In this document: positions 28,030 to 36,266 of the stretch, one piece after another
Layout of the letters: the number at the start of each line of letters is the position of its first letter
Position numbering within the stretch: the stretch's first letter is position 1
Assembly: GCF_008923365.1 (NCBI RefSeq)
Contig: NZ_WBMR01000053.1
Location: 1-48,818 of the forward strand
From: Actinomadura montaniterrae
Lineage (GTDB): Bacteria; Actinomycetota; Actinomycetes; Streptosporangiales; Streptosporangiaceae
DNA length: 48,818 bases
Direction: 5' to 3'
The notes under the pieces: model-generated
Told to the model about the DNA's origin: nothing
Databases searched by the model: none
What the model saw: only the letters and a program-made list of their open reading frames with translations
Program-made: the position numbers and the translations under genes

Positions 28030-28950
28030 ATGAGCGAACCCCAGCCCACCGAGCCCGCACCGTCCACCGGCCGCATCCCGCACGGCCCGTTCCGGCCCGG
28101 AGACCAGGTTCAGCTCACCGACCCCAAAGGCCGCATCAACACCATCACCCTCCAACCCGGCAAGCTCTACCACTCCCACAAAGGCTCCGTCCCCCACGAC
28201 GACATCATCGGCAGCCCCGAAGGCACCGTCTACCGCTCCACCGGCGGCGTCGAATACCTCGCCTTCCGCCCCCTCCTCGCCGACTTCGCCGTCCGCATGC
28301 CCCGCGGCGCCGCCGTCGTCTACCCCAAGGACGCCGCCCAGATCGTCGCCATGGCCGACATCTTCCCCGGCGCCCGCGTCATCGAGGCCGGCGCCGGCTC
28401 CGGCGCCCTCAGCTGCTTCCTCCTGCGCGCCGTAGGCGAACACGGCCTCGTCTCCTCCTACGAACGCCGCCCCGACTTCGCCGACATCGCCCGCGCCAAC
28501 GTCGAGAAGTTCTTCGGCGGCCCCCACCCCTCCTGGCGCCTCACCGTCGGCTCCCTCGAGGACGCCCTCACCGAGACCGAGGCCGACCGCGTCGTCCTCG
28601 ACATGCTCGCCCCCTGGGAGACCCTCGACGCCGTCGCCAAGGCCCTCATCCCCGGCGGCATGGTCTGCGCCTACATCGCCACCACCACCCAGATGTCCCG
28701 CGTCGTCGAGGACCTGCGCGCCCACGGCGCCTTCGCCGAGCCCTACGCCTTCGAGACCCTCCTGCGGTCCTGGCACGTCGACGGCCTCGCCGTCCGCCCC
28801 GACCACCGCATGGTCGGCCACACCGGATTCCTCGTCACCGCCCGCCGCCTCGCCGACGGCGTCACCCCGCCCGCCCGGCGCCGCCGCCCCGCCAAGGGCG
28901 CCCACCCCGCCCCCGAAACAGACGCGAACGCTGCGACGGGCTTGCAATAA
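28030..28950 (+). CDS. trmI: tRNA (adenine-58-N1)-methyltransferase
   Basis: A 306-residue enzyme methylating A58 in the T-loop of tRNA. An N-terminal beta-rich domain (about 20-75; GPFRPGDQVQLTDPKGR) is followed by a Rossmann methyltransferase with AdoMet motif RVIEAGAGSGALSCFL, and a C-terminal region with LAPWETLDAVAKALIPGG. The sequence matches the actinobacterial TrmI family (Rv2118c-like, active as a tetramer) and the location just before arc is the same as in mycobacteria. The last 25 residues are a basic/Ala-rich tail. There is no ribosome site; expression is probably leaderless. Confidence 0.95.
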   Translation: MSEPQPTEPAPSTGRIPHGPFRPGDQVQLTDPKGRINTITLQPGKLYHSHKGSVPHDDIIGSPEGTVYRSTGGVEYLAFRPLLADFAVRMPRGAAVVYPKDAAQIVAMADIFPGARVIEAGAGSGALSCFLLRAVGEHGLVSSYERRPDFADIARANVEKFFGGPHPSWRLTVGSLEDALTETEADRVVLDMLAPWETLDAVAKALIPGGMVCAYIATTTQMSRVVEDLRAHGAFAEPYAFETLLRSWHVDGLAVRPDHRMVGHTGFLVTARRLADGVTPPARRRRPAKGAHPAPETDANAATGLQ

Positions 28951-28974
28951 GCACAGCGACACGCCGTGTGCCAC

Positions 28975-29110
28975 CCCACACACCCCGAAATCGACAAACC
29001 CTCCACCCCGACACGCCCCCACACCCAAAACCCCAGGTCCGCCCAGCACAACACCACCACCAACACCACCCCCGGCCCGCCCCCCGAACACCACCCGAAC
29101 CACACCCGCA
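28975..29110 (+). terminator. C-rich, G-poor tract after trmI, candidate Rho-utilisation region
   Basis: In 28981-29100 my count is 69 C, 13 G and only 3 T out of 120. RNA made from the plus strand would be C-rich, G-poor and unstructured, as Rho sites are. No hairpin terminator is seen between trmI and the arc promoter. Confidence 0.4.
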
Positions 29111-29134
29111 CGACACGAGTACCGAATGGGCAGG

Positions 29135-29162
29135 TTACGGAAGCCCTCCAGATAGGTAGGGT
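29135..29162 (+). promoter_or_regulatory. candidate promoter of arc
   Basis: TTACGG (29135-29140), 16-nt spacer, TAGGGT (29157-29162), about 42 nt before the GTG. Confidence 0.5.
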
Positions 29163-29204
29163 CTCAGTAGGTCGTCGGCTCTCTTCGTGAGGAGGTGACG
29201 GGGC

Positions 29205-30968
29205 GTGGCCGCTCGTGACGATGCTGGGGCGCGCAGGGCGCAGCACGACAAGGAGGTCAGGGACCTCCAAACGCAGATCTCCTTCCTGGAGGAGGAGATC
29301 TCCGTGCTGCGCCGCAAGCTCGCGGAATCCCCGCGCCAAGTACGTGTCCTGGAAGAACGCCTCCATGAGGCACAAGCGAACCTGGCCGCCGTGACAGGCC
29401 AGAACGAGCGACTCGTAGCGACCCTCAAAGAGGCTCGCGAACAGATCGTGGCGCTCAAGGAGGAGGTCGACAGGCTCGCGCAACCACCCTCCGGATTCGG
29501 AGTGTTCCTCGAAACCCGCGACGACGGAACCGTCGACATCTTCACCGGCGGACGCAAGCTGCGCGTCAACGTCAGCCCCGCCGTCGACGTCGACGAACTC
29601 CAACGCGGCCAGGAGGTCATGCTCAACGAGGCCCTCAACGTCGTCGAAGCGCTCAAGTTCGAAGAGCAGGGCGAGGTCGTCATGCTCAAGGAGCTCTTCG
29701 ACGACGGCGAACGCGCCCTCGTGATCGCCCACGCCGACGAGGAACGCGTCATCAAGCTCGCCGAACCGCTCCGCGGCGTCCCGCTGCGCGCCGGCGACTC
29801 GCTGATGCTCGAACCCCGCTCCGGCTACGCCTACGAGAAGATCCACAAGGCCGAGGTCGAAGAGCTCGTCCTCGAAGAGGTCCCCGACATCTCCTACGAG
29901 GAGATCGGCGGGCTCGGCTCCCAGATCGAGATGATCCGCGACGCCGTCGAACTGCCCTACCTGCACGCCGACCTGTTCCGCGAGCACAAGCTCCGGCCCC
30001 CCAAGGGCGTCCTCCTCTACGGACCGCCCGGATGCGGCAAGACCCTCATCGCCAAGGCCGTCGCCAACAGCCTCGCCAAGAAGGTCGCCGAACAGACCGG
30101 CAAGGAGGGCAAGAGCTTCTTCCTCAACATCAAGGGCCCCGAACTCCTCAACAAGTACGTCGGCGAGACCGAGCGGCACATCCGCCTGGTCTTCCAACGG
30201 GCCCGCGAGAAGGCCTCCGCCGGAACCCCGGTCATCGTCTTCTTCGACGAGATGGACTCCATCTTCCGCACCCGCGGATCCGGCGTCTCCTCCGACGTCG
30301 AGAACACCATCGTCCCGCAGCTGCTCAGCGAGATCGACGGCGTCGAAGGGCTGGAGAACGTCATCGTCATCGGCGCCTCCAACCGCGAAGACATGATCGA
30401 CCCCGCGATCCTGCGGCCCGGCCGGCTCGACGTCAAGATCAAGATCGAACGGCCCGACGCCGAGGCCGCCAAGGACATCTTCTCCAAGTACATCCTCAGC
30501 GGCCTCCCGCTGCACCCCGACGACCTCAAGGAGCACGGCGGCTCCGAAGAGGCCACCGTCGAGGCCATGATCCAGCGGACCGTCGAGCGCATGTACACCG
30601 AGAGCGAGGAGAACCGCTTCCTCGAGGTCACCTACGCCAACGGCGACAAGGAAGTCCTCTTCTTCAAGGACTTCAACTCCGGCGCGATGATCCAGAACAT
30701 CGTCGACCGCGCCAAGAAGATGGCCATCAAGCAGTTCCTCGACACCGGCCAGAAGGGACTGCGCGTCCAGCACCTCCTCGCCGCCTGCGTCGACGAGTTC
30801 AGCGAGAACGAGGACCTGCCCAACACCACCAACCCCGACGACTGGGCCCGCATCTCCGGCAAGAAGGGCGAGCGGATCGTCTACATCCGCACCCTCGTCT
30901 CCGGAACCAAGGGCGCCGAAGCCGGCCGATCCATCGACACCGTCGCCAACACCGGCCAGTACCTGTAA
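29205..30968 (+). CDS. arc: proteasomal AAA+ ATPase (ARC/Mpa)
   Basis: A 587-residue hexameric unfoldase that recognises Pup and threads pupylated proteins into the 20S core. An N-terminal coiled coil (about 13-90; HDKEVRDLQTQISFLEEEI) binds Pup. Two OB folds (about 95-235) form the inter-domain ring. The AAA module has Walker A GPPGCGKT (273-280), Walker B ending FFDEMD (Asp348-Glu349) and the sensor sequence NREDMIDPAILRPGRLD. The C-terminus GQYL is the penultimate-Tyr motif that docks into the alpha ring. Length is near that of mycobacterial Mpa. The GTG has GGAGG about 10 nt upstream. Confidence 0.97.
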   Translation: MAARDDAGARRAQHDKEVRDLQTQISFLEEEISVLRRKLAESPRQVRVLEERLHEAQANLAAVTGQNERLVATLKEAREQIVALKEEVDRLAQPPSGFGVFLETRDDGTVDIFTGGRKLRVNVSPAVDVDELQRGQEVMLNEALNVVEALKFEEQGEVVMLKELFDDGERALVIAHADEERVIKLAEPLRGVPLRAGDSLMLEPRSGYAYEKIHKAEVEELVLEEVPDISYEEIGGLGSQIEMIRDAVELPYLHADLFREHKLRPPKGVLLYGPPGCGKTLIAKAVANSLAKKVAEQTGKEGKSFFLNIKGPELLNKYVGETERHIRLVFQRAREKASAGTPVIVFFDEMDSIFRTRGSGVSSDVENTIVPQLLSEIDGVEGLENVIVIGASNREDMIDPAILRPGRLDVKIKIERPDAEAAKDIFSKYILSGLPLHPDDLKEHGGSEEATVEAMIQRTVERMYTESEENRFLEVTYANGDKEVLFFKDFNSGAMIQNIVDRAKKMAIKQFLDTGQKGLRVQHLLAACVDEFSENEDLPNTTNPDDWARISGKKGERIVYIRTLVSGTKGAEAGRSIDTVANTGQYL

Positions 30969-30991
30969 CCCGCACCACAAATCACGGCCAC

Positions 30992-31024
30992 GCGGCGGCC
31001 GCCCCACCACGGGGCGGCCGCCGC
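30992..31024. terminator. terminator after arc
   Basis: Perfect 14-bp stem GCGGCGGCCGCCCC (30992-31005) with loop ACCAC and GGGGCGGCCGCCGC (31011-31024). No U-tract, as is common in actinobacteria. It separates arc from dop. Confidence 0.75.
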
Positions 31025-31104
31025 ACGCCGTCCCACCACCCCGCCCGGCACCCCGACACGCCCCGGGAAAGACCGGCCCCATGGCTCCACCCTCCCGGCC
31101 CCGA

Positions 31105-31117
31105 TAGGCTCGACGAT
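31105..31117 (+). promoter_or_regulatory. candidate leaderless promoter of dop
   Basis: TAGGCT at 31105-31110, 7 nt before ATG 31118. Confidence 0.55.
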
Positions 31118-32635
31118 ATGAGTGTTCGGCGGGTGATGGGCATCGAGACCGAGTACGGCATCTCCGTACCCGGACAGCCAGGGGCCAACGCGATGGTGAC
31201 CTCCAGCCAGGTCGTCAACGCCTACCTCGCGGCATCGGCGGCACGGGCCCGCAGAGCCCGCTGGGACTTCGAGGAGGAGAACCCCCTCCGCGACGCCCGC
31301 GGCTTCGACCTCGCCCGCGAGGTCGCCGACCCCACCCAGCTCACCGACGAGGACCTCGGCCTCGCCAACATCATCCTCACCAACGGCGCCCGGCTCTACG
31401 TCGACCACGCCCACCCCGAGTACTCCGCGCCCGAATGCACCAACCCCCGCGACGCAGTCATCTGGGACAAGGCAGGCGAACGCGTCATGGCCGACGCCGC
31501 CGCCCGCGCCGCCATGGTCCCCGGCACCCACCCCATCCAGCTCTACAAGAACAACACCGACAACAAGGGCGCCTCCTACGGCTGCCATGAGAACTACCTC
31601 ATGCGCCGCGAGACCCCCTTCGCCGACATCGTCCGCCACCTCACCCCCTTCTTCGTCTCCCGCCAGGTCGTCTGCGGCGCCGGCCGCGTCGGCATCGGCG
31701 TCGACGGACGCGGCGACGGCTTCCAGATCAGCCAGCGCGCCGACTTCTTCGAAGTCGAGGTCGGCCTCGAGACCACCCTCAAGCGCCCCATCATCAACAC
31801 CCGTGACGAACCCCACGCCGACCCCGAGAAGTACCGCCGCCTCCACGTCATCATCGGCGACGCCAACATGGCCGAGCTGTCCACCTACCTCAAGCTCGGC
31901 ACCACCTCCCTCGTCCTCGCCATGATCGAGGACGGCTTCCTCACCGTCGACCTCTCCGTCGACATGCCCGTCGCCGCCCTGCGCGCCGTCTCCCACGACC
32001 CGTCCTGCAAGCACCTGCTCACCCTCCGCGACGGCCGCAAGATGACCGCCGTCCAGCTCCAGATGGAGTACCTCGAGCAGTCCCGCAAGTACGTCGAGGA
32101 CCGCTACGGCGCCGACGTCGACGAGATGACCAAGGACGTCCTGGACCGCTGGGAGTCCGTCCTGCACCGCCTCGGCGACGACCCCATGCAGCTGTCCCGC
32201 GAGCTCGACTGGGTCGCCAAGCTCGCCCTCCTCGAGGGCTACCGCAGCCGCGACGGCATCGACTGGTCCCACCCCCGCCTCCAGCTCGTCGACCTGCAGT
32301 ACGCCGACATCCGGCCCGACAAGGGCCTCTACAACCGCCTGGCGTCCCGCGACCGCGTCGAGCACCTCATCACCGAGGCCGAGGTCGAGCGCGCCATCGA
32401 CGACCCGCCCGAGGACACCCGCGCCTACTTCCGCGGCCGCTGCCTGCGCCAGTACGCCGACTCCGTGGCCGCCGCCTCCTGGGACTCCGTCATCTTCGAC
32501 GTGCCGGGCCGCGAGTCGCTCCAGCGCGTCCCGACCCTGGAGCCGCTCCGCGGCACCAAGCAGCACGTGGGCGCCCTGCTGGACCGCTGCCGCACCGCCG
32601 CCGACCTGGTGGCCACGCTGACCGGCCAGGGCTGA
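31118..32635 (+). CDS. dop: Pup deamidase/depupylase
   Basis: A 505-residue glutamine-synthetase-fold enzyme that converts the C-terminal Gln of Pup to Glu, and also removes Pup from substrates. The start MSVRRVMGIETEYGISVPG holds the ATP/Mg Glu residues. The Asp proposed as nucleophile lies in LYVDHAHPEYSAPECT. An insertion of about 35 residues (near 45-80, EEENPLRDARGFDLAREVAD) corresponds to the Dop loop absent from PafA. KNNTDNKGASYGCHENYL and RPIINTRDEPHAD are shared with PafA. It has its own promoter and follows the arc terminator. pup follows after its own terminator and promoter. Confidence 0.97.
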   Translation: MSVRRVMGIETEYGISVPGQPGANAMVTSSQVVNAYLAASAARARRARWDFEEENPLRDARGFDLAREVADPTQLTDEDLGLANIILTNGARLYVDHAHPEYSAPECTNPRDAVIWDKAGERVMADAAARAAMVPGTHPIQLYKNNTDNKGASYGCHENYLMRRETPFADIVRHLTPFFVSRQVVCGAGRVGIGVDGRGDGFQISQRADFFEVEVGLETTLKRPIINTRDEPHADPEKYRRLHVIIGDANMAELSTYLKLGTTSLVLAMIEDGFLTVDLSVDMPVAALRAVSHDPSCKHLLTLRDGRKMTAVQLQMEYLEQSRKYVEDRYGADVDEMTKDVLDRWESVLHRLGDDPMQLSRELDWVAKLALLEGYRSRDGIDWSHPRLQLVDLQYADIRPDKGLYNRLASRDRVEHLITEAEVERAIDDPPEDTRAYFRGRCLRQYADSVAAASWDSVIFDVPGRESLQRVPTLEPLRGTKQHVGALLDRCRTAADLVATLTGQG

Positions 32636-32661
32636 GCAGAGCCCCTCGAGGGGCTGACACG

Positions 32662-32691
32662 CGGGCGCCGTCCGATCTTGGACGGCGCCCG
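32662..32691. terminator. terminator after dop
   Basis: Perfect 12-bp stem CGGGCGCCGTCC (32662-32673), loop GATCTT, GGACGGCGCCCG (32680-32691), then TTGGAT. Confidence 0.75.
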
Positions 32692-32694
32692 TTG

Positions 32695-32716
32695 GATAGT
32701 GCCACTATCGAGTGGC
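32695..32716. promoter_or_regulatory. overlapping palindromes upstream of pup
   Basis: GATAGT-GCC-ACTATC (32695-32709) overlaps GCCACT-ATCG-AGTGGC (32701-32716). They lie about 200 nt before pup, directly after the dop terminator. They may be a regulator site, or the DNA may form alternative hairpins. Confidence 0.4.
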
Positions 32717-32877
32717 GTCCCGCACTGACCTGCGACGACGGGCGATGTCGCGGTTTCGTGACCGCTTTGCCTGTTTCACCGGTCCGCGGACGGGCGATAA
32801 CCGGATCAGGCCCCCGACGCCTGCAGCGACCCGGACGAAACGGACCATAAGATCCGCTCGTCTAGGAAGATCGGAGA

Positions 32878-32883
32878 TAGGGT
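32878..32883 (+). promoter_or_regulatory. candidate -10 of pup
   Basis: TAGGGT, about 30 nt before the pup ATG. A second candidate, TAAGAT, is at 32848-32853. Confidence 0.45.
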
Positions 32884-32913
32884 CGGGGTACCGGCAAGAA
32901 GCGGAGGTACGGA

Positions 32914-33123
32914 ATGGCCACGAAGGACACCGGCGGTCAGAAGCAGACCACCCGGCGCACGGAAGAGGTCGAGGAGACCGAGGCCACGACGACCGAAGAC
33001 GTCCAGGAGCGGCAGGAGAAGCTCACCGACGACGTCGATTCAATTCTCGACGAAATTGACGAAGTTCTCGAAGAGAACGCAGAGGAATTTGTTCGCGGTT
33101 TCGTGCAAAAGGGCGGTCAGTGA
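32914..33123 (+). CDS. pup: prokaryotic ubiquitin-like protein Pup
   Basis: A 69-residue intrinsically disordered protein tag attached to substrate lysines. The central helix-forming region (about 38-60; KLTDDVDSILDEIDEVLEEN) binds the Arc coiled coils. The C-terminus is GGQ, so Dop must deamidate the Gln before PafA can use it. The ATG has GGAGG at 5-nt spacing. The 3' third of the gene uses AT-richer codons (ATT, GAA, TTT) than the rest of the locus, and the bases beyond it are also AT-richer. Its Lys residues allow self-pupylation in principle. Confidence 0.98.
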   Translation: MATKDTGGQKQTTRRTEEVEETEATTTEDVQERQEKLTDDVDSILDEIDEVLEENAEEFVRGFVQKGGQ

Positions 33124-33193
33124 ATAAAACGGACATAATGCCCAAGATGCGAAACGGGTAATTCCTCGACCGGGCAAATATTCGAATACTCGA

Positions 33194-33228
33194 TTCAAGG
33201 CATGGGCGGACAGGTTAAAGTCTCGCCC
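33194..33228 (+). promoter_or_regulatory. candidate leaderless promoter of the endonuclease VII gene
   Basis: TTCAAG (33194-33199), 16-nt spacer, TAAAGT (33216-33221), 7 nt to ATG 33229. It supports ATG 33229 over ATG 33202 and separate expression from pup. Confidence 0.5.
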
Positions 33229-34374
33229 ATGTCTCATAAGAAATGCCGCGACTGTGGCGAGACCAAACCCGCGACGGACTTCTTCAAGCGAGCCGCGTCC
33301 GCAGACGGCCTGGCCCTGTACTGCAGGGAGTGCTTCGGGCTGCGGAACGCGGCGTCGAAGCGTAGGAGGCAGGAGCGCCTCGGAAAGCCCGTAAAGCCTT
33401 ACCAGAGGCGCCGCAAAGTTCCAGATGGGATGAAGTACTGCCCTCGGTGCGAAACGGTCAAGAACGTCGACGAATTCGGGAGCAATCGCTCGAAGGCGTC
33501 CGGTCTCTCTACATATTGCAAGCCCTGCCACAATCAGGTGATCGCCGAGCATAAGGGGGAGAAGCACGGGGGGCAGCGCAACTACATGCTCAAGCTCCGC
33601 TACGGGGTGACGGAGCAGGAGGTGGCGCGGATGGTCGCCGAGCAGGGCGGCGTCTGTGTCATCTGCCTCCGAGCGCCGGCGAAGCACGTCGACCACAGCC
33701 ACCTCACAGGTCTGGTCCGCCGGATCCTGTGCTTCAAGTGCAACGGCGGGCTCGGCCAGTTCCACGACGATCCCGCCCTGCTCCGCCTCGCGGCGGACTA
33801 CCTCGAACTGCGCGGCGCGCACGCGCGGCGGCTGCGGATCGAGATCGGAGCGCCGGTCCTCGGCGGCCCGGATCGCGTCCGCTGGGACCCGTTCTGGCGG
33901 ACGCGCGGGGACAGCCTGCAGTCGGCGCGGCACTACCACCTGCGCAGGAAGTACGGGATCAACGACGAGGACGCCAAGTGGCTCCTGAAGCTGCAGGTCG
34001 GTTACTGCGCCGTCTGCTGCGACCGGCCGGCGGAGCACGTCGACCATGACCACGTCACCGGTGCGGTGCGGGGCCTGGCCTGCTCGAGCTGCAACACGGG
34101 CATGGGGCAGCTGAGGGACGACCCCATAACCCTGCGCCGGGCGGCGGACTACGTGGAGGGGCGGCTCGTCCGGACGGTGGAGACGCCTGATGGCGGGACG
34201 CGGCTGTCGCTGACGGTTCCGGACGTGGACCCGGCGACGGTGCCGAAGGGCGGGTGGAAGGAGTTCTGGGAGGCGGACGGCCGGTACCGCAAGGAGACGC
34301 TGCCGTTCGACGAGGAGCTCGACATGCCGACGTGGGTCGGGTCGGACGAGGACGGCGCGTTCGTCTATTCCTGA
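33229..34374 (+). CDS. tandem endonuclease VII-domain protein with two zinc ribbons
   Basis: A 381-residue protein with internal duplication. Two C-x2-C-x22-C-x2-C zinc ribbons occupy Cys6/9/32/35 and Cys71/74/97/100. Two recombination endonuclease VII (His-Me finger) domains follow: copy 1 has Cys143/146, HVDHSH (153-158), Cys168/171 and Asn172; copy 2 has Cys260/263, HVDHDH (270-275), Cys285/288 and Asn289. Every key position is shifted by exactly 117 residues. Asp-His and Asn, equivalent to T4 endonuclease VII Asp40, His41 and Asn62, are intact in both, so both sites could cut. T4 endonuclease VII resolves Holliday junctions as a dimer. A C-terminal acidic tail (to 381) is unassigned. It lies between pup and prcB, which is unexpected for a nuclease. 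Alternative: a mobile HNH enzyme captured by the locus. Confidence 0.88.
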   Translation: MSHKKCRDCGETKPATDFFKRAASADGLALYCRECFGLRNAASKRRRQERLGKPVKPYQRRRKVPDGMKYCPRCETVKNVDEFGSNRSKASGLSTYCKPCHNQVIAEHKGEKHGGQRNYMLKLRYGVTEQEVARMVAEQGGVCVICLRAPAKHVDHSHLTGLVRRILCFKCNGGLGQFHDDPALLRLAADYLELRGAHARRLRIEIGAPVLGGPDRVRWDPFWRTRGDSLQSARHYHLRRKYGINDEDAKWLLKLQVGYCAVCCDRPAEHVDHDHVTGAVRGLACSSCNTGMGQLRDDPITLRRAADYVEGRLVRTVETPDGGTRLSLTVPDVDPATVPKGGWKEFWEADGRYRKETLPFDEELDMPTWVGSDEDGAFVYS

Positions 34375-34376
34375 CC

Positions 34377-34398
34377 GCCCCAGGAGTGCCCCAGGAGT
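34377..34398. repeat. 11-bp perfect tandem repeat
   Basis: GCCCCAGGAGT twice, directly after the endonuclease VII stop codon. No function assigned. Confidence 0.6.
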
Positions 34399-34546
34399 AC
34401 GGAGCGGGGGGGCGACACGCGCACACGGCCGGCCCGTCGTGTGCGCGTGCGTTCTGTGCGGGTGGGCGGGCTTTCGCGGGGGAAGGTTCGCCGTGGGCTG
34501 ACGCGGTGGTGGATCACGCGGCATGCGCCGGGTGAGGGTTGAACAG

Positions 34547-34552
34547 TAGGGT
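34547..34552 (+). promoter_or_regulatory. candidate -10 of prcB-prcA
   Basis: TAGGGT, about 65 nt before the prcB GTG; no good -35 is seen. Confidence 0.45.
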
Positions 34553-34617
34553 CGTAGGAGTCTGCGCCGGTGGGGTATGCGAGGGTCACCGGCGCCTGGT
34601 GGAGGGAAGGGAGTCGC

Positions 34618-35463
34618 GTGGCGTCCCACGATTCGCACACCGGACGTCTGCCGGGGCTGTTCACGAGCCCGGATACGTCTTCGTTCACGGAGTTCCTGGG
34701 GGTGTACTCGCCGGAGTTGCTGCCGGGCCGGCGCGCGGTGCCGGTGTCGCCGGCGGGGGATGAGATCCCGCATGGGACGACGATCGTCGCGGTGAGCTTC
34801 CCCGGCGGGGTGGTGATGGCGGGGGACCGGCGGGCGACGGCGGGGAACGTGATCGCGCAGCGGGACATCGAGAAGGTGTTCCGGGCGGACGAGTTCTCGG
34901 CGATCGCGATCGCGGGGACGGCCGGGATCGGGATCGAGATGGTCCGGTTGTTCCAGGTGGAGCTGGAGCATTACGAGAAGCGCGAGGGCCGGACGCTGTC
35001 GGTGGAGGGCAAGGCGAACCGGCTGGCGACGATGGTGCGGCAGAACCTGGCGATGGCGATGCAGGGGCTGGCGGTGGTGCCGCTGTTCGCGGGCTATGAC
35101 GAGGAGCGGGACGGGGGGCGGATCTTCTCCTACGATCCGGCGGGCGGCCGGTACGAGGAGCGGGACTTCCACTCGATCGGTTCGGGGTCGGTGTTCGCGC
35201 GGGGGTCGCTGAAGAAGCTGTATCGGGCGGACCTGTCGGCGGAGGATGCGGCGCTGGTGTGCGTGCAGGCGCTGTACGACGCGGCGGACGACGATTCGGC
35301 GACGGGCGGTCCCGATCTGACGCGGCGGATCTTCCCGGTGGTGGCGACGGTGACGTCGGAGGGGTATCGCCGGCTGGGTGAGGACGAGGTGGGCGCGTTG
35401 GCGCAGGCCGTCGTGGATGGACGTTACGACTCGCCGGGCGGTCCGACCGCCCCGCTGCGATAG
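34618..35463 (+). CDS. prcB: proteasome beta subunit
   Basis: A 281-residue precursor of the catalytic 20S subunit. A propeptide of about 53 residues is removed at HG|TTIVAV, exposing Thr54 as the N-terminal nucleophile. The catalytic-site sequence GGVVMAGDRRAT follows and the active-site Lys is in RDIEKVF. Further core sequence includes AGTAGIGIEMVRLFQVELEHYE. GTG 34618 is chosen because GGAGGGAAGGGAG precedes it; the frame extends to 34570 but without a ribosome site. The next gene encodes its alpha partner 14 nt downstream. Confidence 0.96.
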   Translation: MASHDSHTGRLPGLFTSPDTSSFTEFLGVYSPELLPGRRAVPVSPAGDEIPHGTTIVAVSFPGGVVMAGDRRATAGNVIAQRDIEKVFRADEFSAIAIAGTAGIGIEMVRLFQVELEHYEKREGRTLSVEGKANRLATMVRQNLAMAMQGLAVVPLFAGYDEERDGGRIFSYDPAGGRYEERDFHSIGSGSVFARGSLKKLYRADLSAEDAALVCVQALYDAADDDSATGGPDLTRRIFPVVATVTSEGYRRLGEDEVGALAQAVVDGRYDSPGGPTAPLR

Positions 35464-35477
35464 AAGGGATCCGACCG

Positions 35478-36266
35478 GTGTCCATGCCGTTCTATGTGTC
35501 GCCCGAACAGCAGATGAAGGACAAGGCGGACTATGCGCGCAAGGGGATCGCGCGTGGCCGCAGTGTGGTGGTGCTGCAGTACGACGACGGCATCCTGTTC
35601 GTGGCGGACAATCCGTCGCGTGCGCTGCACAAGATCAGTGAGATCTATGACCGGATCGCGTTCGCGGCGGTGGGGAAGTACAACGAGTTCGAGAATCTGC
35701 GGCTGGGCGGGGTCCGGTACGCGGACATCAACGGGTACCAGTACGACCGTCGTGATGTGACGGCGCGGGGTCTGGCGAACGTGTACGCGCAGTCGCTGGG
35801 GACGATCTTCACGGAGACGAACAAGCCTTATGAGGTGGAGTTGGTCGTCGCGGAGGTGGGCGAGGACGCGGAGACGGACCAGATCTACCGGCTGACGTTC
35901 GACGGGTCGGTGGCGGATGAGCACGGGTACGTGGCGATGGGCGGTCAGACGGAGTCGGTCGCGCAGGCGCTGAAGGACGGGTACGAGGAGGGGGCGTCGC
36001 TGGAGGTGGCGCTGCGGACGGCGGTGCGGGCTCTGGAGGCGCAGGATTCGGATCGGCGGCTGGAGGCGAAGTCGCTGGAGGTGGCGGTGCTGGACCGGAA
36101 CCGGGAGCACCGGTTGTTCCGGCGGTTGCCGGCGCGGCGGATCGAGGAGTTGCTGGCGGCGGGCGACGGTGGTTCGGCCGGGGGGTCGGCGGGGTCGTCC
36201 GGTGGGTCGTCGGCGGGTCCGTCGGTGGAGGATGTGGACGACGTGCTGGGCGACGGCAAGGACTGA
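35478..36266 (+). CDS. prcA: proteasome alpha subunit
   Basis: A 262-residue outer-ring subunit. The N-terminus MSMPFYVSPEQQMKDKADYA holds the gating segment and the helix of the alpha family; the body includes GRSVVVLQYDDGILFVADNP and ARGLANVYAQ. The C-terminus is a Gly/Ser-rich linker (about 230-250) ending in acidic residues. The GTG at 35478 is 14 nt after prcB and an in-frame ATG lies two codons later. Gene order prcB-prcA is the actinobacterial norm. The alpha ring receives the GQYL tail of Arc. Confidence 0.97.
   Translation: MSMPFYVSPEQQMKDKADYARKGIARGRSVVVLQYDDGILFVADNPSRALHKISEIYDRIAFAAVGKYNEFENLRLGGVRYADINGYQYDRRDVTARGLANVYAQSLGTIFTETNKPYEVELVVAEVGEDAETDQIYRLTFDGSVADEHGYVAMGGQTESVAQALKDGYEEGASLEVALRTAVRALEAQDSDRRLEAKSLEVAVLDRNREHRLFRRLPARRIEELLAAGDGGSAGGSAGSSGGSSAGPSVEDVDDVLGDGKD

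Noticed and set aside
26751..28076. Gly/Asp/Glu-rich frame antisense to the site-2 protease
   Set aside because: Its repetitive composition (GEG, DEG, EVG) is the complement of the C-rich codons of the protease gene.
33229..34374. Homing endonuclease or toxin nuclease
   Set aside because: No intron or intein, no split gene and no immunity gene; the domain match is to recombination endonuclease VII.
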